From Lichtheimia corymbifera B2541 (taxonomy: Eukaryota; Mucoromycota; Mucoromycetes; Mucorales; Lichtheimiaceae), in the NCBI GenBank assembly GCA_000697475.1, contig JNEU01000989.1, forward strand, positions 1 through 64,000: a stretch of DNA of 64,000 nt, read 5' to 3'. Every line of letters starts with the position of its first letter. Positions within the stretch are counted from its first letter, which is position 1. Of the stretch, positions 59,898 through 64,000 are shown piece after piece. Under the pieces are notes generated by a model. It did not search any database. It worked only from the letters and a program-made list of their open reading frames with translations, and was not told where the DNA came from. The translations under genes and the position numbers were made by a program.

Positions 59898-59905
59898 GAA
59901 CCTTC
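59898..59905 (+). promoter_or_regulatory. Heat-shock-element-like site before Hsp110
   Basis: GAACCTTC, an inverted GAA/TTC pair with two-base spacing, preceded by ATTCC at 59881-59885. It lies about 100 bases before the Hsp110 start codon, where heat shock factor sites are expected. Confidence 0.45.
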
Positions 59906-60001
59906 CCTTTTCCTCTTTTGAGTCAAGAAGCGGGATTGTGATCCGACTCTTCCTCTCTTTATCTCTTACGCCGCCTTTCTTTCTCTTTCTTTTAACAAAA
60001 C

Positions 60002-62528
60002 ATGTCTGTTGTGGTAGGTGTTACTTGGACACGTAATATTATATTCATTTATTCAACCTCTCTATCTCTCTCTTCTGTTAGGGCTTTGATTTGGGCAATC
60101 TGCAATCTGTTATTTCGGTTGCTCGCAATCGTGGCATTGACGTTATCTGCAATGAAGTCTCCAATCGCGCTACACCGTAAGTTATCGTTTTGACCGCGTG
60201 TATGATGTACTAAAGTTGTTATCTTAGCTCGCTGGTTTCGTTTGGATTGAAGCAACGTTTTCTTGGTGAAGCAGCAAAGACCCAAGAAGTTAGCAATTTC
60301 AAGAACACTGTCAGCAACATGAAACGCTTAGCTGGTCGTACAGTGGGGGATGCTGAAATCCAGGAAGTGGAAGCCAAGTTGACACCTGTTGAATTGGTGG
60401 ATGTTGATGGTCAAGTGGGAGTCAAGGTAAATTGTTGTTGTTGACGTGTCGCACACATACCACTTATTCACCCTACATCGATTAGGTTAATTATCTTGGT
60501 GAACAGCAAACATTCTCCAATATCCAACTTATTGCCATGTATCTTGGGAAACTACGAGACATCACTGCTCATGAGATTCAGAACGCTGTATCCGATTGTG
60601 TCATCACCGTGCCCGGCTGGTTCACCGATTCACAACGTCGTGCTGTGCTAAGTGCATCTGAAATTGCAGGTCTCAACTGTTTACGTCTGGTCAATGATCT
60701 CACAGCGGCAGCTCTTGGCTATGGCATTACCAAATTGGATCTTCCGGAAGAAAAACCACGCAACGTTGTGTTTGTGGATATCGGCCATTCCGACTATTCT
60801 GTTCAAGTGGTATCGTTTGTCAAGGGTCAATTGACTGTACGCAGCGCTGCATACGACATCCATTTCGGTGGTCGCGATTTTGATCAAGTTATCATGGAGC
60901 ATCTTGCTGCCGAGTTTAAGGAAAAGTACAAGATCGATGTGTGGAGCAACAAAAAGGCCATCCTTCGTTTACGTGTTGCTGCTGAAAAGTGCAAGCGTGT
61001 TTTATCAGCCAATCCTCAGGCAGCTGTCAACATTGAATCCATCATGGAAGACCGAGACGTTAGCACCATTGTCAATCGTACCGACTTTGAAGAATGGGCA
61101 CAGCATCTCTTTGGTCGCACAGCAGATACACTACAAAAGGCATTGGCCAAGGCTGGGATGTCAGCTGCTGATATCGATGCAGTGGAACTCGTTGGTGGCA
61201 CAACCCGCATTCCTGCCATCAAAACAAATGTGAAGCAAGTCCTTGGCAAGGAGATTTCCACAACGCTCAATCAAGATGAAGCCATTTCACGTGGTGCAGC
61301 TCTTCAATGCGCTATCATTTCTCCTGTTTTCAAAGTGCGTGATTTCCGTGTCAATGATATTTGCAGCTATCCAATCAAGTTGTCATGGGATCCAACACCT
61401 GAAGAAGATGATACTGAGATTGTTGTCTTTGATCGCAACAATAGTATCCCATCCACCAAGATCCTCACTTTCACGCGTAGCGAACCATTCACTTTGTACG
61501 CTTCCTATGTTCATCCTGAAGAAATCCCACGTGGCATCAACCCTTGGATCGGTCAGTTCACTATCAAGAATGTTGACCCTGCCAATAGCTCGGGTGAACC
61601 TTCTGAGATCAAGGTCAAGGTTAGACTCAACATCCATGGCATTCTTTCAGTCGAATCAGCATACACGGTTGAAGAACGGGAACACGTTGAAGAAATCACC
61701 AACAAGGATGGCGAAAAGGAAACCAAAAAGACTAAAAAGTTGGTCAAGAAGGCTGATCTCCCTGTTGTCTCCGGCACCACTGCTTTGAGTAAGCCTCTTT
61801 TGGACAAGTACATTGAGCAAGAGAGCCAAATGTCCTCCAGTGACAAGTTGATTGCTGCCACTGAAGCTGCCAAGAATTCGCTCGAAGAATATGGATATGA
61901 GATGCGTGACAAAGTGGAAGGTCCCTATGCTGCCTATATCGATCCTGGAGTAGGTATAATATATATGTGACCCTATTTCATTTTACTTATTTATTATACG
62001 TAGGTCAAAGATCAATTCTTGAAAGATTTGAATGCCGTGGTGGACTGGATTTATGATGAAGGCGATGATCAACCCAAGTCAGTCTATGTGGAAAAACTGA
62101 ATGCTCTCAAAAAGATCGGTGATCCTGTGGTCGAACGCTATCGTGAAGCTGAGGAGCGACCTGGTGCTGAGCGTGCCCTGCGTAATACAATTGAAAGGTT
62201 GACTCAAGAAGCCATGAGCCCAGATGAAAAGTATTCGCATATTCCTCCTCAAGAGAAGCAGGATATTGTTGATCGTGCGGAACGTGCACGTCGATGGTTG
62301 GATGATCAATTAGCCAAGCAAGCCAATGTGCCAAAGTATGATACACCGGTGTTGCTATCTCGAGATATTGCACAGGAAGAGAACGCAGTGATTGCTTTCG
62401 CTTCCCCCATCCTCAACAAGCCCAAGCCTGCTCCCAAGCCTGAAGCTGATACCCAAATGACAGAGGACGATGAAGGAAATAAGGAAGAGTCACAGGGTGA
62501 AAAGGAAAACGAGATGGACATTGATTAA
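60002..62528 (+). CDS. SSE1: Hsp110 / Sse1 family chaperone nucleotide-exchange factor
   Basis: Five exons (60002-60013, 60082-60176, 60228-60426, 60486-61949, 62004-62528) give 764 aa. The first exon is just twelve bases. The start [20 protein letters not shown] is the Hsp110 version of the Hsp70 phosphate loop (VGFDLGN in place of GIDLGTT). The ATPase domain continues with [52 protein letters not shown] and [15 protein letters not shown]. The beta-sandwich, an acidic [13 protein letters not shown] insert and the helical bundle ([20 protein letters not shown]) follow, ending NEMDID. Hsp110 proteins release ADP from Hsp70 and hold unfolded proteins in the cytosol. An HSE-like site lies upstream. 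Confidence 0.96.
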
Positions 62529-62694
62529 ACATCTTATGTATCCACCGCGTTTCCTTGGGTTTACAGCATTTGGACAAGCAACACATCATATATATGTAGC
62601 ACATTCATGATTTGTAGAAGATATTATTCAATTGATGTTTAAAAAGCAATACATTTTTCAAAGACATTGAATCAATAATTTACATATGTAGCGT

Positions 62695-64000
62695 TTATTT
62701 GCCAGAAAAGAATTCCATCAGCAGTTCATCCTTGTTACCTGTTTGCTCCATATGCAGTCGCATACATGCGTACGCTAATAGATGTTTAAACAAATGAATA
62801 ATTAGTCTATCTTTGACGTTTACCATGCTGCTGCAGCGTTCTAAATTACCTTGCTCCATGTGGTTGGCTAGTGCATAAAAGGTGTAACCCAATTCCCACC
62901 AGCTTAAATGATCTTTTGTTGTATTATGGATTTGATTTTCAGCCTTTTGTCGGATACAATCGCCGACACGAGATACACCAAGAGGTTGTAATCGTTTACA
63001 GATGAAGTCATAATTTGCTGAGGAATATGCACGGTCAAGTAAGTCATCCAGTAGCCTGTTTTGTACTGAGGGGTCCGTCACTTGTTGAAGCACTTCCACT
63101 GCATGATCGAACTCCTTGTTTGCCAGGTATCCACGGCATTGAACAGCTCGCACAGTATCACCTTTTTTGCCACCCATTGCCATGGTTAATTGCTTGTTGT
63201 CAAGGAATAATCGAGTCAATGCAATCGCTCTTTCGGTGTCACCCTGAACAGCTAGCATGTCGGCAATCTCAATCAACATATCCGGCTTAGCTAATGTTGC
63301 CACCCTATGATAAGCAGCCGCACCAATATCCCAACTGTGCTTCTCCAGGACGACTGGGTATACTTGTCGCATATCGTTGCCTTCAGATTCCAGCCATCGC
63401 AATGCATCCAGTGTGCGTAATAGTTCCCATGTCGATAACATAAGCTCGTTCAATGATGTATCACCGTCACCGTAAACAGCGTGTGCCAATAAAGTCAATA
63501 ATGAGAATGCAATGTTGAATCGAGTAGTGACAATCTGCGAAGTCGCTGATATAATCAACGATTGAATAATAGTGCCAATGTGTTGTTGAGCATCTTCAGC
63601 TGGTAATGATGCATCATCTGGCACCATCAAGCTTAACAATTTGCCAATGTCGTTTTTGTCAAGTGTTGGTGTATTGCTGATATCCACATCTTTGAGACCG
63701 TGCTGTTTATAAAGCTCTTCTGGCGATCCTTGTGGGAAACATGATCGAAGTTGAGTCTCGAGACGTTCACGTGCATTGGAGTCCAGAGTATCAGAAATGG
63801 ATGATAATGTTGATAACACCATTTGGCAACCGGCATCTTCAATAGATGAATGTTGTAAGAAAGCGGCGTCAATTTGATCTAAATCACGTGCTGCTGAAAG
63901 AGTGTTGGAAGTTGCCATCATCAATTGTGTGTTGCCTAGCAACAAGAGATCCACTGGTGAAGAAGTCGAGTAATCGCAAGAAAGCATTTGTTGCCAATCT
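62695..64000 (-). CDS. Helical-repeat protein, possibly Nup160/Nup120-like (partial)
   Basis: The frame is open from the window edge (codons DWQQ precede the Met at 63987) to the stop at 62695, so at least 434 C-terminal codons are present and the N-terminus is missing. It is almost all alpha helix, with solenoid-like pairs (TERAIALTRLFLDNKQLTMA, CRGYLANKEFDHAVEVLQQV, NRLLDDLLDRAYSSANYDFI then CKRLQPLG). The pattern of short helices ending in a WWELGYTFYALANHMEQGN stretch faintly recalls the C-terminal solenoid of the Nup160/Nup120 nuclear-pore subunits, but I cannot exclude another coatomer-like or regulatory family. Treat the name as a hint only. Confidence 0.45.
   Translation of the reverse strand, partial: DWQQMLSCDYSTSSPVDLLLLGNTQLMMATSNTLSAARDLDQIDAAFLQHSSIEDAGCQMVLSTLSSISDTLDSNARERLETQLRSCFPQGSPEELYKQHGLKDVDISNTPTLDKNDIGKLLSLMVPDDASLPAEDAQQHIGTIIQSLIISATSQIVTTRFNIAFSLLTLLAHAVYGDGDTSLNELMLSTWELLRTLDALRWLESEGNDMRQVYPVVLEKHSWDIGAAAYHRVATLAKPDMLIEIADMLAVQGDTERAIALTRLFLDNKQLTMAMGGKKGDTVRAVQCRGYLANKEFDHAVEVLQQVTDPSVQNRLLDDLLDRAYSSANYDFICKRLQPLGVSRVGDCIRQKAENQIHNTTKDHLSWWELGYTFYALANHMEQGNLERCSSMVNVKDRLIIHLFKHLLAYACMRLHMEQTGNKDELLMEFFSGK

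Noticed and set aside
1..64000. CRISPR array, prophage, bacterial operon or transposase
   Set aside because: Tandem repeats here lack regular spacers, genes are intron-split and eukaryotic, and no transposase, integrase or reverse transcriptase motif was seen.

Overview
The window reads as nuclear DNA of a filamentous fungus, most likely an early-diverging one (Mucoromycota, e.g. a Mucorales relative; this is inference). Genes are split by many introns of about 50-100 bases with GT(A/G)..(T/C)AG ends and CTAAC/CTAAT-like branch sites. Intergenic gaps are short and AT-rich. The gene set (Sec31, Ede1/Eps15-like, Hsp110, HIS3, GH28 pectinase, Crt10-like, WLM protease) is eukaryotic and fungal. 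A multi-exon soluble-type (ADCY10-like) cyclase is absent from the yeasts I know but occurs in early-diverging lineages. I could run no homology search: family names rest on motifs read by eye, and exon models were checked only for splice sites and frame.

Layout. 1-1.1 kb: complex repeat, matched in inverted orientation at 11.0-11.7 kb. 1.4-3.2 kb (-): F-box/LRR gene with an in-frame stop. 4.0-9.9 kb (+): 15-exon soluble adenylate cyclase-like gene, lying with the F-box gene between the inverted repeats. 11.0-13.1 kb: repeat arm, degenerate tandem array, and partial tRNA-Phe copies ending at a 26-base poly(A) (minus sense); 13.65 kb: intact tRNA-Phe(GAA) on the minus strand. 15.3-17.7 kb (-): unknown acidic protein and a secreted polygalacturonase. 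19.1-20.1 kb (+): membrane HEFSH metalloprotease-like protein. 20.3-22.0 kb (-): PCID2/Csn12/Thp1-like PCI protein. 22.8-23.8 kb (+): ubiquitin-like + WLM protease. 24.0-24.6 kb (-): ribosomal protein eL15. 25.4-26.5 kb: decayed coding fragments. 26.6-27.4 kb (-): HPP membrane protein. 28.0-32.9 kb (+): Sec31. 33.5-34.7 kb (+): glutamine synthetase, tail to tail with HIS3 (34.8-35.6 kb, -). 36.4-36.6 kb (-) and 36.7-39.4 kb (+): DMAC1-like small membrane protein, head to head with a Crt10-like WD40 gene. 39.6-45.3 kb (+): Ede1/Eps15-like endocytic scaffold. 45.9-46.8 kb (+): multi-span membrane protein. 48.0-48.3 kb (+): small unknown protein. 48.6-53.7 kb (+): WDR7/rabconnectin-3-beta-like WD40 protein. 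54.0-55.6 kb (+): Sec14-type lipid-binding protein with a membrane tail. 56.4-57.9 kb (+): SUN-domain protein. 58.4-59.8 kb (+): tandem PH-domain protein. 60.0-62.5 kb (+): Hsp110/Sse1. 62.7 kb to the edge (-): helical-repeat protein, possibly a nucleoporin, cut by the window end.

There is no operon logic; most genes are unrelated housekeeping genes. Membrane-traffic functions recur: Sec31 (COPII coat), Ede1-like (endocytosis), WDR7-like (V-ATPase/vesicle acidification) and Sec14-like (phosphoinositide handling). The points most worth a second look are the microexon-rich cyclase (an 11-base exon encodes part of the metal-binding loop; its first intron appears to be GC-AG), the inverted and tandem repeats around 0-1 and 11-13 kb with a possible poly(A)-tailed tRNA retrocopy, the in-frame stop in the LRR gene, the 84-base perfect-period repeats inside the Ede1-like gene, and the decayed gene at 25.6-26.2 kb whose stops look like CGA-to-TGA changes. 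I did not find a CRISPR array, phage or defence island, or an autonomous transposase or reverse transcriptase.
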